64,000 bases of DNA from the NCBI GenBank assembly GCA_928212115.1, contig CAKMRJ010004445.1:74663148-74727147 (forward strand). The letters are read 5' to 3'. The notes below the pieces were generated by a model. That model did no database searches and had not been told where the DNA came from. It saw nothing but the letters and a program-made list of their open reading frames with translations. The translations under genes were made by a program, and so were the position numbers. This DNA is from Lactuca virosa (lineage: Eukaryota > Streptophyta > Magnoliopsida > Asterales > Asteraceae). Positions within the stretch are counted from its first letter, which is position 1. Every line of letters begins with the position of its first letter. This document shows, piece by piece, positions 23,873-36,450 of the stretch.

Positions 23873-24791
23873 TTGGTTTGAGGGATTCAGATACACTCTC
23901 GGGTGTGTCTGAACTCAAACTGAGGAATTGGTGTAGAAATTAAAAAAAATCAATTTTTACAAAAGAAAAGAGTTTTAGAATAAGTAAAAAGAAAAAAAAA
24001 ACCATGTTTATAAAAGGATGTTGAGAAAAGAAAACAATTTTGGAAAAGTATAAAGATAGGAACTTTGAAAAGAGAAAAGGGTGTGGTGCATGCAATCAGC
24101 CGAGCTTAAGTAAGTACCCCAAAATACCCATACAAGTTATGTTATGCTATGTTTATAATAACTGCATGCTAGATTAGGACTAAGGATCTAGGAAGATGCC
24201 TTATGTGCCTGCTTTATGTGTATGAGCTTTAGTACAGATTCCTGATTAGAGGATAGAACAACTTGATTGGATTATGTGGTTAGTTTTCCCAATGCCCGAA
24301 TGCCCGAATGCTTTGTGCTATTAGGAGTTCTAGTTATCTCTAATTAACTAGTAAACGGATATGCTAAGTTACATGTTGCAAGGACTAAATAATTTCAGAA
24401 GGTTAGGTCTAGCCCTATTTCGCAACTCTCGTTTGAGTCTAACCGTTGTAGGGTAGGACCTCTCATTCGAAGAATTATCTAGTCTAAGCAGTATGTAATG
24501 GTATTCACGAGTTAGTTAAAGGGAGATAACAGGGACTTCTTATGCAGGTGATGGCAGATAGTGAGTTAGAGGTTACCCTAGGGCAAGCCTAGGATGAGAG
24601 TAGTGTTGGGAGCAGTGTTAGTAGTAGTGAAAGGGACTTGGTGTAGTCGAGGCAATTCTTGAGGAAAGTACGGATAGATGTGGAAGGTAGTAGGGGCCTA
24701 TACTATTGAAAGCAGAGGATCTGTACTCGATTCAAGAAGGGCTGAGATGAAACCGAGGAACTTGTAGTGTGAGTGTGATCCCTCAGTAGAG

Positions 24792-25415
24792 ATGTGTATG
24801 CTAATGGTAGTTATGATATGCTGCAGAATGGTGACACTACGGGTTAGACCAGTTGGCGGATCAGGCGCCGGAGAGGGATCAGGCTTGGGTTCAGGGACCG
24901 AGCAGCTCGAGGAGCGGATGAGGAAGTTGGAGCGGATGGAGGAGTTCGTATCAGCCGAGGTTACGCGCAGTATTCTGGATCAGACTCCTTTGATCTTCGG
25001 TACAGTCAAGGAGGGAATTTTGGAGCTTTTGGATAGTCGCCTCGAGGCCTTCCAGGCCGAGATCGTTACGGGGCAGTTAGAGGCTCCTATGGGGCCCAAT
25101 GCTTATGGATCACTAGGATCCCTCAGAAGGGAGGATACCGTTATTAGATCTTGTTATCAGGGATCGGAGGTGGGTCACGCACCTTGCCTCCAGGAGAGTC
25201 CACTGCGGGATTGGATCGCTGTGGAGATCTCGCGAACCGTACGTGAGGAGTTACCCGACATTATTGAGCGTGTTACTGCCAGGGTAACCGCAAGATTTCA
25301 AGGTCAGACAGCGACTGTGCAGGCCGTTGATGGGGTAGTCGGAGTAACTCGGGAGAAAGAGATTGGGTTAGATGTGCACCTAGGAAAGAGGAAGTGGGAT
25401 CATGGTCTGAGTTAA
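24792..25415 (+). pseudogene. Gag-like frame of Gypsy-2
   Basis: A 207-codon frame with a Gly-rich N-terminal stretch, then a charged helical region containing SRLEAFQAEIVTGQLE and SLRREDTVIRSC. Similar sequence occurs in the Gypsy-1 gag remnant, so this is an element gag. The frame ends early, while a zinc knuckle lies about 170 bases further on in another frame, so the gene is frameshifted. The Met at 24792 may be internal to the original start. Confidence 0.65.
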
Positions 25416-25580
25416 CCAACCGAGCAGTTGAGTTCGACTATAGCAGGAGTCAAAAACCCAAAGGGTCGTGGCGGTTCCACAAAGGGCGAAGGGGTACAAA
25501 AAGATGTTCGTAGCAGGTCTAAGTGCGGAAGGTACGGGTGGAAGGGTCACAAGCGTCAGTAATGTTTGTTGGAGGAAGAG

Positions 25581-25635
25581 TTGTTCCATCGTTGTCATCA
25601 GCCTGGACACATCAAAGCGAATTGCCCCCGTACAG
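25581..25635 (+). pseudogene. Gag zinc knuckle remnant of Gypsy-2
   Basis: A frame reads LFHRCHQPGHIKANCPR, the second half of a CX2CX4HX4C nucleocapsid knuckle with the first Cys altered. It is followed by an Ala/Pro/Val-rich linker typical of the gag-protease junction. From here to 26500 I see nothing I recognise. Confidence 0.7.
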
Positions 25636-26514
25636 TGGCTAAGGCAGCTCCGGTGTCATTGCAGATACTCCAGCAGGGAGGGGTAGTTCAGGCTCCAGCG
25701 CCCATGGTTCCGCAAGAAGTCAAGATCGAGCTGCAATAGATCGCTGGTATGTACTCCAAATTCAGCTTTTGTTCATGAATTTATTGTTATGGTACTGCAT
25801 CGATATTGGTAAGGCTATTTCATAATTTTGTGGCCTGCTTGTGATTGAGTTATATGCCATCTTCATACTATGGATGTTAGCGTAGAAGTTCGAAGATGTT
25901 CCCTTAGAACAGGTCCTCGGGATGCAGTCACTGTAGCAAGTGTGTGGCTGGGCCTCGGGAGGTGTTCTGTTAGTCTTTCAGAGTGGTTCGGATTCGGTAT
26001 TGGTTAGTTTTTGAGCACTAGCAATGGTAAGTATTGGTTGCCATCCGATCGATCGTTGGATGATAGGAAGGATTGGGAATACTTTCCTCAAGCTGTGGGC
26101 TGTAAGAAATTAGCGGGATCAAAGTGGGGGAGAACTACCCGAGTGGTCAGAAGCAGAAGTAAGTGCATGACTATATTGGGTTTCGCATCATTGTTGGGAA
26201 GGAAAGCAGCCCAAGTGGTTGTTTGGATGGAGGAGCACGTGAGCGGGGAGTTGGGAAAAAACTTCCCGAAGTAGAGTTCGTGTATGCACGATTAGCTGAC
26301 GACCGGTTGGGAAACCCGACTAGAGATTTTTCCGTCAGAACGGAAGATGGTCGAGTGGTCGTCTTGATTGAGGATTGGATGAGTTGGGAGTTTAGAAAAC
26401 GTTCCAACATTGGTTTACACTTTTTATTGGCGTTGGGAAGCAGGTTTCAGTAACCAGGTTAGAGCCCCAGTTAAGACCCAAGTGCAGTTGAGTGTTAGGT
26501 CGAGTGAGTGTTCG

Positions 26515-26755
26515 TCCTAGTGTTAGAGTGTGTAAGTCTGCGGGTGTAGCCGTAGCATTCACTAGTAGCCAGATAGTGTTAGAGTGTTGTAAGTATGCGG
26601 GTGTAGCCGTAGCATTCACTAGCAGCCAGATAGTGTGAGAAGGTGTTGTAAGTCTGCGGGGGTAGCCGTAGCATTCACTAGCAGCCAGAGAGTGTTAAAG
26701 TGTTGTAATTCTACGGGTGTAGCCGTAGCATTCACCAGTAGGTAGATAGTATGGG
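26515..26755 (+). repeat. 57-bp tandem repeat of Gypsy-2
   Basis: Four units built on GTGTTGTAAGTCTGCGGGTG, then TAGCCGTAGCATTCACTAG, with degenerate half-units to about 26930. It has the same unit, orientation and relative position (1.3-1.5 kb before the 3' LTR) as the Gypsy-1 array. Confidence 0.88.
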
Positions 26756-26936
26756 AGGAGTAGTGAGACTACGGGAGGACCATAGTAATCACGTTAGACG
26801 ATAGATGGCTTGGAAAACCAGGTTGGAGGATCGCCAACAGGACTCGAGTGAGTCAAGATGTAGATTGAGTGAATGTCCAGCATGGGTAGTGTGGTAAGAC
26901 TGCGGGATAGCCGCAACATTTGTTAGTAGCCAGTTA

Positions 26937-27035
26937 GAGGAGTGTGGGCGAGGGCCCATATCTCCTAGATAGAGGAGTGTGGGCGAGGGCCCTTATCTCC
27001 TAGTTAGTAGAGTGTGGGCGAGGCCCACATGTTAG
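26937..27035 (+). repeat. 35-bp tandem repeat with GGGCGAGGGCCC
   Basis: Three copies of GAGTGTGGGCGAGG start at 26940, 26975 and 27010. The remaining internal sequence to 28029 has no recognisable coding content. Confidence 0.75.
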
Positions 27036-28029
27036 TAGCAGTACAGGTGAGACTAGAGGAAGAGACCGCTCTAAGATATAGTTTGGGTGAGACCCGTGGG
27101 CGAGGCTCGTGAGATTTTAGCGGCACAGGTGGGACCTAGTAGGGACCTTAGAGTCAAGATAGGGGATCGAGGATACCATGACTTATGGAGCCAGAGTGGT
27201 ACGGTATATATAGAGTAGTTTTAGCTAGCCGAAGTTTTCTTCGGAAGTCGCTGGGAGCGACTGAGCGATTAAGCTTGGGTGCAGTAACCGGTGGGAGTCC
27301 GGTAACCCAGATTATGGCAGATTAGTTGGGACCAGGATGTTCTCGGTTCCTCCGGAGAGCGGATTAGAGACAGCATAATCTTCGGATAGGGACAACAATA
27401 AGAGGATCCGTGAGTGGAAGTAGTTAGTTGACTGAGAGGTGCTAGGCCACTAACAACAAGATTAAATAATCTTAGAGTGAACGATTTGACTTTGTTGCAC
27501 ATCTCTCGTATGAGTCTAACCGTTGCGGGGATGAGTCTATTACTCGAAGGATTATCTGATCCATCCGTTGGGAGGGGTTTCCAGCATCATTATATTGAAA
27601 GGGAAAGCACTCAGTATGTATCAGCGAAGTGACCAACACTGGGAGTGGTTGGGAAGGTAGGTTCAGCGAAGGGTATATCCTTCATAGAGATAGAAGAGGT
27701 TGTTGTTTATGGAAGGTCGCCTTGGGAAGGCCAGTGAACGCACAAGGAAAAGGGGTGAACCCCTAGGTTGACCAGCATAAGTACTCGAGGAGTACCGAAA
27801 GGATTATCAGTTGGGAAAGAGTCGTGATCTCCGGATCGTTGGTGAGCAGAGTGCTATCGAGCTTCTTACCCTCAAGGATTAGTTTTGGCTGAATGACCGG
27901 GCGTAAGGTCAATGAAAGTGATCCCTCGAGGATCGGGCTCAGTAGGAGAGGTATTCACCAAACAGAAACGTTGTGAGCAGATTGCAAGATTGTTGGCCGT
28001 AGCGGACTTCGAGGATAAAGTCTAGTTTA

Positions 28030-28042
28030 AGTGGGAGAGAGT
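28030..28042 (+). promoter_or_regulatory. Gypsy-2 polypurine tract
   Basis: AAGTGGGAGAGAG directly before the 3' LTR start at 28043; the primer for plus-strand DNA synthesis. Confidence 0.85.
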
Positions 28043-30226
28043 TGTAACACCCCTAATCCAGAAGACCAAGAATGGAAAGGAAAAACCCTAAGTCAAGGAG
28101 TCAAACTCGTCGAGTCCAAGGAAGAACTCGACGAGTAGGAGCGAGTTCCGTGTCGCGGATTAAGTGGCCGAATCGGCAAGTCGGGGGACTGACTCGACGA
28201 GTCTGTTCTAGGTTAGGAAACACTAATTTCGAGACTTGGTGCCCTATTTAAGCATCATATTCTCATTCCCTCAGCCTACTTAATGCTCTCTCAAGTCCAG
28301 AACGAAACCCTAGTGACTTTCTTGTGATTGTGAGCCATTTTTGGAGTGTGTGTGGTCTACTTGGAAGCTTGAAGAAGGAGAAAAGCTTGGAGGAATCAAG
28401 AAGAGGATTGTAGATCCAAAAGTAGCTTCTCAATCTCATTACTTTCTGGTAATCAAGTCTTGACCTTGCTCATCAACCTCTTAGATCTCCTCATGTCCCT
28501 TTTTGATTGGGTTTTGGTTCAAAAGCTAGATCTATGGGGACAAGGACGTCCAAAGCTTAGATCTATTCAGATCTGGAGCCCCTAGGTGTGGCTAAGGCAT
28601 AAAGGTGCAAGATTTATGCCATTAGGATGTCCCATGCAAGCTTAAAGAGATTATCATGGCCTTTTTGAGCCCTAAAGGCCATGAAAGGAAGTAAAGTCCA
28701 GGACTTTACGTGGTTATTGGATGTCTAGAGCCTAGATCTTGTTTTCCCTGTTTTGGTTTGGAGTATTAAGGGTTTTGGATCATGGAGTTATGTCTTAATG
28801 AGCTAGGGTTTTGTCTAAACCCATTAAGAAGGACTTAGGATGGGTAAAGTTGGAAACTTTACCCTTAATAAGTCATTTCCAGAGTGTTTATGAAGTTTGG
28901 AGTTTCGATCTGAAGTGTAGGGGCTTAAACTGTTAAGTTGGCCCATTCAGACCGAGGGACTCGGCGAGTCCAAGGAGGGACTCGACGATTCGAAGTGTAT
29001 TGTCCCGTTTCTGTTCAAGCTAGAACTCGGCGAGTCTACAAGTTGACTCGACGAGTTGATTTGATGAACCGCGAGTCTGTTTAGCCAGGGAACTCGGCGA
29101 GTGGGTTCAGGATTTCAGTGTGCTGGGTTTTGGTACTCGACGAGTTGAATGAGCCACTCAGCGAGTTGAGTCAACTTGGAGTGTTGACTTTGACCATTGA
29201 CCGTTGACTTTGACCTTGACCAAGTTTGACCTGAATTGACTTCCAAAGGTGTTGTGGTCTAAGTGTTATTTTGGGGTATTGATAGTTCGGGGAGTCGAAG
29301 GATCAGAAGTCTGGGGGATTGCCAGCTAGCAGCCAGAAGAGTATCAGCAGGTCTTCAGCAGTGCAAGGTGAGTTTCCTTCCAGTAGGAACGGGTCTACGG
29401 CCACAATGCCAGCCCGTTTAGATGTTAGTAATCCCGGACTTTGGTTCGATGCCGGGGATTAGCCCGATGCAATTTTTATGTTTCCGGACTTCGGTCCGAT
29501 GTCGGGGCGGTCCAGAGAAGTAGTTTAGTATGCTTGATGTCTTTGTGATTCATGCATGTATATGTGTTATGTGTTATGTGTTCCGGGGTAAGCCCGATTC
29601 CGGGGCAAGCCCGATGTATGTCAGTTTACATGCTATGTGATTATGTGTTCCGGGGTAAGCCCGATGCCGGGGCAATCCCGATGTATGTTAGTTATTATGC
29701 TATGCATTATATGTTCCGGGGCAAGCCCGGTGTATGCTAATTTATACGTTATGATTATATGTTCCGGACTTCGGTCCGATGTCGGAGTGAACCCGATGCC
29801 TGATGCAGTCGGATGTCGGGGTGAGCCCGATGCCGGGCAGGAGTCCGATGTCGGGTAAGCCGATGTCGGGATTCCTCCCGATGCAGTTGGGAGTACTCCC
29901 AGAGTTATGTTATTTGTTGTACGTGATTTGTATGGTATGTGGTAGTTTGGGGGAGCTCACTAAGCTTCGTGCTTACAGTTTCAGTTTTGGTTTCAGGTAC
30001 TTCAACTAGCAAGGGAAAGGACTCGGGATGATAGCATGACACACACCACAGTTTTCTTTGCCTAGGAGTTTACTCTGATATTTTATATATGAGATTGTGA
30101 TATGATGACAGATCTTATGAGATTTTTGAGATACATGTTTTATGAGTTTATACTATGGCGATGATATTTATGTTGTTAAATGATTTTAAAAACGAAATTT
30201 TTGGTTAGTATTTTTGGGATGTGACT
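28043..30226 (+). repeat. Gypsy-2 3' LTR
   Basis: Matches the 5' LTR along its length, with two notable gaps (one near 29095 inside the palindrome cluster, one near 29785 inside the CCGGGG array). The last base is T instead of the expected A (GATGTGACT), followed by the TSD ATTTT. Confidence 0.92.
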
Positions 30227-30231
30227 ATTTT

Positions 30232-31149
30232 CTTATGGTTAAAATGGGTTTTAAAATATAATAGATATATTTTAACATCATGCATGTATGAAAAACAAGG
30301 TTGCATGTTCATGGTCTTAGTGCAAAATCGATTTTTAAGGATCAAAACATCAAACTCAAGTTAAGAGTTTTTGAGAAACAAAATTTTGTTCATGAATGCA
30401 TGTATGAATTTTGGTGATTCTAAATCTTTTGATCTCTTGAAACATGACTAGAACATGAATTTATCATGATATATTTAAAATATTTCATAGGATTTACTCA
30501 AAGTAATGATGAAACTCACTTTTCTAACCTATCATCATGCATGAAATCTGCCAGATTTCTTTACCTGACTTTGAACTGTCATATCTCACTCATTTCTTAA
30601 CAGAAAATCGAGATTGTTTTTTTGTGAATTATAATAATATGGTTTAGCGTTCAAACTCAAGTGGTCGCACTAGAAATCATTAAGATTTCGATTTTTAGCA
30701 TTTTTTTACAAAACTGTTGCTCCAACAACACTTTTCTTGTGTGTAGTAGTTTTGTGTGGCATTAAAGAGAGTTAATCACCACTAAAAATCCTTGTACAAT
30801 TATTTTGGACTCGTAACATGTTAAACTCTGAAAAACTAAAATATTATGGGTTAAATCATTGTTGAAATGTTAGTACAAAATCTCAAACTTGCAACCTAAT
30901 TTTTAAGATCAAACAAAAATAAACTTTCATTCTTATATTTCATGAAAGTTAAATATTCTATTAAACACCAAATTAAATACAAACCAATTATTTTAAAAAA
31001 TCTTATTATATGACTATGTTTTCTATAAAGTTTCAAGTGCTAAAACTATTTTTTTATACAAAAGTGAGTATTTTAGAGCCATAAATCCCAAATAAATATT
31101 TATTGAGGTCAATAACTTCTAGGAAAATTCTTGGATAACCTATATTGAA
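30232..31149. other. Unassigned AT-rich sequence (continuation of 20095-21548)
   Basis: This follows the Gypsy-2 target duplication and so was once joined to 21548. It is AT-rich with no long open frame, PBS or LTR end. Somewhere near 31150 it passes into element A; I cannot place that boundary. Confidence 0.4.
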
Positions 31150-31323
31150 AGAAGACAATGAAAAAGTAACCGATGAAGGTTTTTACTCAATTCAAAATAT
31201 GGAGGAAAAAAAAATTGAATAAAAGATCAACAAATTTTCAACGGCAAAAGAGTCAATAATCTTTTTCCAAAGAAAATGAAAAGAAAACAAACAAATTTTG
31301 GCTTGTGAAAACAGATAAGCCAA

Positions 31324-32415
31324 ATGTCGAAGTTAGAATTGAGGAACATTGTGAGAAGCCTTTATTTCAAAAAGAAGGAAAAATCAGTTTCACAAGAAGC
31401 ACTTTTCAAAAATCAAAAGGAAAAGAATCAAAATCATGACAAAGAAGTTGAGAAATCTGATTTGAAAGATGAAATTTTCAAAATAAAAGCACGGAAGAAG
31501 GCTTATTGGAAGAAACAAAAAAGATTCTCAAAGCAAATATTTTAAAGAGAAAATTTTCACTACGTCCTAAAAAGAAGTTTTCTCAAATATCAAAAACTCA
31601 TACTTCGAAGGAGTCTTCGAAAGATAATTCAAAAGATGACAAAAATAATGTTGTCAACAAAAGTGGTTTTTCAAAAAAAACGAATGTTGTTCAAAACTCG
31701 AATGAGAAAAGGAATGTTCAAGGTTCAAATCATGCTCAAAAAATGTTCAAAAGATGAATGGTTTTCAAAATGATAAAATGAAACCACAAAATTATTTTCA
31801 TAACAATGGAGAAAGAAATTTCTCACAAAATCGGAAAATTTTTCAAAAGGATTCCCATTTTGTTTATCAACATCGATACCAAAATCATTTTCAACAACGA
31901 CAACAAAAGCCATCATCTCAAATAAATTTTATGAAAATGAGAAATGTTGCAAAAAAAATGTACTATTCAAACCTGATGGTCCATGATTTCCAAATCCCGA
32001 TTTGAAGCAAAAGTTGAATGTCTCTTTTGTCAAAGGCAAAAATGACATGAAAAATCTTAATCACTGGTTGGAGGGAAAAGGATGACAATTTCAGTCGAAA
32101 AAGTATTCTCAAGAACAAGTCCAACAGGCTTATGAGAATTACTTAAATGAATCTTTGAATAGAAGCACCTCTTCTCAAGAACCAGTGTCAAAATGGAAAG
32201 AAGTCAAACACAAGAAAGTTGATGTTTCTCAAAGAAAAGTTGAAAAAAAGAAAATCAAAGTTGAAACTTCACCATTGCATGATTACATTTTTATGCCCAA
32301 AACTGACGAATTTGATTTAATTGACAAAATCAAAACAAAAGTTCGTAGTTGGATCTTTAGTTCTTCGTTGCACACCACATTCCATGCTAATGTCCAAGGA
32401 CCCACAAGGTCTTGA
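31324..32415 (+). pseudogene. Lys-rich gag-region remnant of element A
   Basis: Overlapping open frames at 31324-31545, 31506-31757, 31754-32005 and 32155-32415 are very rich in Lys, Ser, Asn and Gln and basic throughout. They lie where the C-terminal part of gag should be, just before the protease. No zinc knuckle is recognised. The repeated frame changes show several indels. Gag identity is by position only. Confidence 0.45.
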
Positions 32416-32439
32416 GGATCTAAATCTATCTAATTGATT

Positions 32440-32560
32440 GTAGGTTCTATGTGACGAGCAGTATGGCGGAAATTGGTATATTGATAGTGGGTGATCGCGT
32501 CACATGACTGGAAGAAAGGAGAATTTTTGAGATTTTTGTAAGCTAGAGAATGTTGGAGTA
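32440..32560 (+). pseudogene. Protease remnant of element A
   Basis: The frame reads NWYIDSG, then a stop, then SRHMTG. This is the sirevirus/copia aspartic protease active-site block, with the catalytic Asp at 32483-32485 and a TGA replacing the Cys codon. B has the matching block at 55500-55560. Confidence 0.75.
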
Positions 32561-32859
32561 GTGAAGTTTGGGAATAATTAGAAGTGTAAGATCAAGGTAT
32601 ATGGGAAGGTGACAAATGGAAAGTTAACTGTGAAAAGAGTTTCTTATGTCGAAGGGTTAAAGCATAAACAATAAGTGTATCTCAACTTATTGTTGGAATT
32701 GAGAATTAAGTACTTTTCGATGAAGAAGGGATCATAATTTTAAACAAGGAAACAAAGGAAGTCTTATTGAAGTCGAAGAGGAAGGGTAATATGTTCACTT
32801 TGAAACCTCTAGTGGGCATTCCTTCAGTTTTCCTACTATCGAAAGCTTCATCTGACCTC

Positions 32860-33640
32860 AGTTGGCTTTGGCATTGAAGACTTTCTCATCTCAACCTTAA
32901 GAATTTAAATAAACTTTTCTTAAATGATCTTGTTTGTGGTTTACCTGTTTTGAAAATTGATAATGATTCGTTGTGTGCAGCCTGTGAATAGGGTAAACAA
33001 CATCGTCAAGGTCATCCAATCACAATTAATTCAAAGATCGTCGAACCGTTAAAACTTCTATATATTGACTTATGTGGTCCTTCGACTATTGAGCCTCATA
33101 ATAAGAAGAAGTACATACTTGTTATTCTTAATGATTTTTCACAATTTACTTGGGTTTTCTTTATGAGATAGAAATCAGAATCCACTCAAGTGATGATCGA
33201 TTTTCTCAAAAACACCGAATTATATTTGAAGAAGAAAGTTCGCAAAATTAAGAGTGATAATGGAACTAAGTTTAAGAATCAAATTTTAGATTCATTATTG
33301 ACGAATTTGGGTATTTCTCGTAACTTTTCGTCTTCTTTTACACCACAAAAAAATGGTGTTGTTGAAAGGAGGAAACGTTCACTGTGAGAAGCTGCAAGGA
33401 CAATTCTCACATATGCGAATTTGCCTCAATACTTTTAGGCAGAAGCAGTTTTGACAACTTGTTTTACAAAAAATCGTTCATTCATTCATCATTGTATTAA
33501 CATCACACCTTATGAAATCATTAACAAAAGGAAACCTAAGTCAAAATTTCCATGTTTTTGGTTGTAGATGTTTCATAATGAATCTCAAAGAAAATCTTTC
33601 CAAATTTTAGACGAAAGCTGATGAAGGAATTTTATTGGGA
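32860..33640 (+). pseudogene. Integrase of element A, with stops
   Basis: Contains the zinc-binding region (LSHLN ... CAACE), the core blocks IDLCGPST, NDFSQFTWVF and SDNGTKFKN, and NGVVERRKRSL, i.e. all three catalytic acidic positions. In-frame stops occur in the zinc region, after FFMR and after KRSL, so it is dead. The longest open piece is 33190-33387. It is close to the B integrase in sequence. Confidence 0.85.
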
Positions 33641-34469
33641 TATTCTCATAAAGTTTTCGCATATAGGGTGTTGAACAAGCGAACACGAAAAGTTGAAGAA
33701 ACATTAAATCTTACATTTGGTGATTAGTATGTCAAGAGAGTTGAACAAGAATTTTCAAAGAAACAAATTCTTTCTGAGAAAAATGAAGAATCTGAGTAGA
33801 TGCTTACTTTTGATGTTGATTTTGATTTACTCTTTGGTACATCTGATAGGGAAATTGATGCTGAGGTCAATATCGAAGATAATCAAGTACCGGAAGCATC
33901 AAAGCATTCATACGATTCGTTAATTACTAATGAAGAAAATGAGGCTTATTCGTCATCAACCTCAAGACTCAATTTTGAAAGAGAAAGTTTTTTCGACTCA
34001 TGGTCAAGTGGAAGGGGAGCACTTGATTTCTCAACTTCATTTCAAGGGGGAATTGTTGACTTCGCAATCAGATGTTAAGGGAGAGTTATTAACTTCACAA
34101 GCTGGTGTTGAGTGGGAGCACCAGACAACGAATCGATTGGTTGAGGGGGAACCAAGTGGAACTAATCATTATGATGATGATGATGCTTAAGGTAATGATT
34201 TTCATGATATTAATGATAATATTTCAATTGTAGATGAATTTTCTAAAGCTAAAGAGACATTTGAGTATGCACATTTGAAGTTTGATCATGCATTTCCTCC
34301 TATGCAGAAATGTACAAGGGATCATCCAAAAGAACAAATTCTTGGTGATCCTAGTTCTTGTATTTTAGCATGGGCACAGGTTCAAGCAAGGAATGAGGTT
34401 CTAAATGTTCATCGATAATATTGTATGTTCTATGTCTTTATTTCAAAAATCGAACAAAAAATAGTCAAG

Positions 34470-35100
34470 AATGCATTAGAATATCCCGATTGGGTTGTTG
34501 CGATGCAATCCGAGTCGGCTGAATTCGAAAGGAACAAAGTTTGGAGGTTAATTCCCAAACCTGATAATGTTTCGATTGTTGGTATTAAATGGGTTTTTTT
34601 AAAAATAAAATGGACAAAGAGGGAAATGTGGTTGCAACAAAGCTAGATTAGGCATAAAAGGTTATTCTCAAAGAGAGGTAATTGATTACGAAGAAACATT
34701 TGCCTATGTCGTAAGACTCGAGGCTATACAAAATTTTCTTGCTTATGTAGCTCATAAGAATTTCAACGTCTACCAGATGGTTGTTAAGTGTGCATTTCTC
34801 GACGGTGTTCTTGAAGAGACAATCTATGTCGACCAGCCACCTAGATTCATAAATGATAAATATCCTGATCATTGTTATATCCTTGACAAAGCTATTTATC
34901 GGTTAAAACAAGCACCTCATGGTTGGTATGCGATGCTAACCAATTTTTTGAAAATCGTTAAATTTAAACAAGGATCAGTTGATCCCACTCTATTTAGAAA
35001 AATGGGGGATCACTTAATGCTTGTTTAAATTTATGTTGATGACATAATATTTGGTTCTACTGACCCTTCGTTGTCAAAGTTTTGAGGAGCTTGTGAAGAG
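34470..35100 (+). pseudogene. Reverse transcriptase of element A, with stops
   Basis: Fragments at 34425-34646 (WVVAMQSESAEFERNKVW, IVGIKWVF) and 34777-35028 (CAFLDGVLEETIYVDQPPRF, YRLKQAPHGWY) match the RVT_2 copia reverse transcriptase. The active-site block YVDDIIFGS is intact at 35030-35056, but a TAA stands just before it. Several frameshifts separate the parts. Confidence 0.85.
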
Positions 35101-35371
35101 TTAATTTGAAATGAGCACGATGGGGAAAATCAATCATTTATTGGGATTAAATATTCGTTAATGCAGGGAAGGAATATTTATAAATCAAGAAAGCTACACA
35201 CAAAACCTGCTTGGACATTTTGGAATGAAGAATTGAAAAAGAGCTAAGGTTCCCATGACAGTCGACACTCGCTTAGGTCCTTCGTTGGATAAACCAACTG
35301 TTGATCTTAAGCATATAAAAGCATGTTCGGTTCGTTATTGTACTTAACTACAAGTTAACCTGATATTATGT

Positions 35372-35513
35372 ACCAAAGGGCTTGTAGCCCAGTGGTATCC
35401 AGTGTTTCCCTCCCTCCTTGAGTTTGAGGGTTCAAGTCCCGCAGTGGACATAGGCAGAAATGAAGAGTTGTTAACGAGTAAAATATGTATTTTCCGTTTA
35501 AAACAAATAAGAG
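35372..35513 (+). mobile_element. tRNA-derived SINE inside element A pol
   Basis: A 142-bp insertion flanked by a 12-bp direct repeat CTGATATTATGT (35360-35371 and 35514-35525). It contains an A-box-like TAGCCCAGTGG (35385-35395) and a B box GGTTCAAGTCC (35429-35439), the internal RNA polymerase III promoter of tRNA-derived SINEs. Without it the flanks continue in one reading frame through the RT/RNase H connection. A SINE fits better than a tRNA gene because a cloverleaf is not evident and there is a perfect target duplication. The end nearest 35513 is A-rich rather than a clean tail. Confidence 0.88.
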
Positions 35514-35639
35514 CTGATATTATGTTTTTTGTGTGTAATTGTGCAAGGTATCAACCAAATCCATAGAACCCCATGTTACATCAGTGAAAAATGATTTTTG
35601 TTATCTTCATGTAATGTCGACTCTTGGATTGTGGTATCC

Positions 35640-36144
35640 CTCAAACACATGATTCTTTATTCAAGCTTTCTCAGATGCTGATCCAGGAGGTTGTCAATTG
35701 GATCAAAAAAGCACTATAGGTGGATGCTAATTTTTAAATGGGAAGCTTGTGAGTTGGCAGTCGAAAAATCAGAGATGGGTATTGATTTCAACAGTTGAGG
35801 CTGAATACATTGCTGCTGCAGCGTGTACTTTCCAAGTGATCTGGATCCAAAGTCAATTATGTAACTATGTGGTCAACATGAAGAAAATTATATTATATTT
35901 TGATTCTCAAAGTGTAATTCGCAAATGTCATAATCCACTTCAACATTCAAAAACTAAGCATATTGCACTTCGATACCACTTCATCAAATATCATGTTGAA
36001 GATAGGAATATTGAAGTTCATTTCGTTAAAACAACTGACCAACTGTTTGATATTTTTATAAAACCACTAGATGAAAAATCATTTTTGAGAATTTTAAACG
36101 GGTTAGGAATGATGGAAGCTTGTTATGTTCCTAATTTTAAATAA
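35640..36144 (+). pseudogene. RNase H domain of element A
   Basis: The frame 35749-36144 carries WQSKNQRWVLISTVEAEYIAAA, YFDSQSVIRKCHNP, SKTKHIALRYHF and the acidic C-terminus, as in copia RNase H (catalytic E in EAEY, D in FDSQS). The upstream part (FSDADPGG-like, 35670-35748) has a stop. It matches the B RNase H and is followed by the third-ORF region. Confidence 0.85.
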
Positions 36145-36289
36145 TTTTCATTAAATATGATTTGTGAAATTTTTGGACTAATATTCGTTAGTTGACAAAA
36201 TTTCATTTAGAAGTTACTGTTCATGTTCATCGCTTCTACCTGCTTCGCTTACGACATTATCTCTGACTCGTTCAACACATGTTGATATC

Positions 36290-36450
36290 TAGTGAATGGG
36301 AAGTGTCTCTCATTAGGAAGCGTATGGGAAGCGTATACTTTTGGGAAGCACATACTTTAGGGAAGCTCATATTTGTAGGAAGCATATGTAAATGGGAAGC
36401 ATTCCTATTGGGAAGTGACGGAAAATGGGAAGTGGAGTAAAAAATGGGAA
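36290..36450 (+). repeat. GGGAAG-based degenerate tandem repeat in element A
   Basis: About ten copies of GGGAAGC(G/A/T) spaced 15-26 bases apart, between pol and the third ORF. B has an unrelated-looking tandem repeat at the equivalent place (43815-43985). The remaining sequence to 38060 is AT-rich, with no coding region I recognise. Confidence 0.7.

Larger units (their letters stand above)
21549..30226 (+). mobile_element. Gypsy-2, complete non-autonomous Ty3/gypsy element
   Basis: LTRs at 21549-23856 and 28043-30226, PBS at 23860, polypurine tract at 28030-28042, and target duplication ATTTT (21544-21548 and 30227-30231). The internal region is only 4.2 kb. It contains a gag-like frame with a zinc knuckle and a 57-bp tandem repeat, but no readable RT, RNase H or integrase. 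It would need enzymes from elsewhere. It shares LTR core motifs, gag segment and repeat with Gypsy-1. Confidence 0.93.

Noticed and set aside
35380..35445. A possible tRNA gene from the A/B-box-like sequence
   Set aside because: Perfect target duplications and a 142-bp body fit a SINE. I could not make a convincing cloverleaf.
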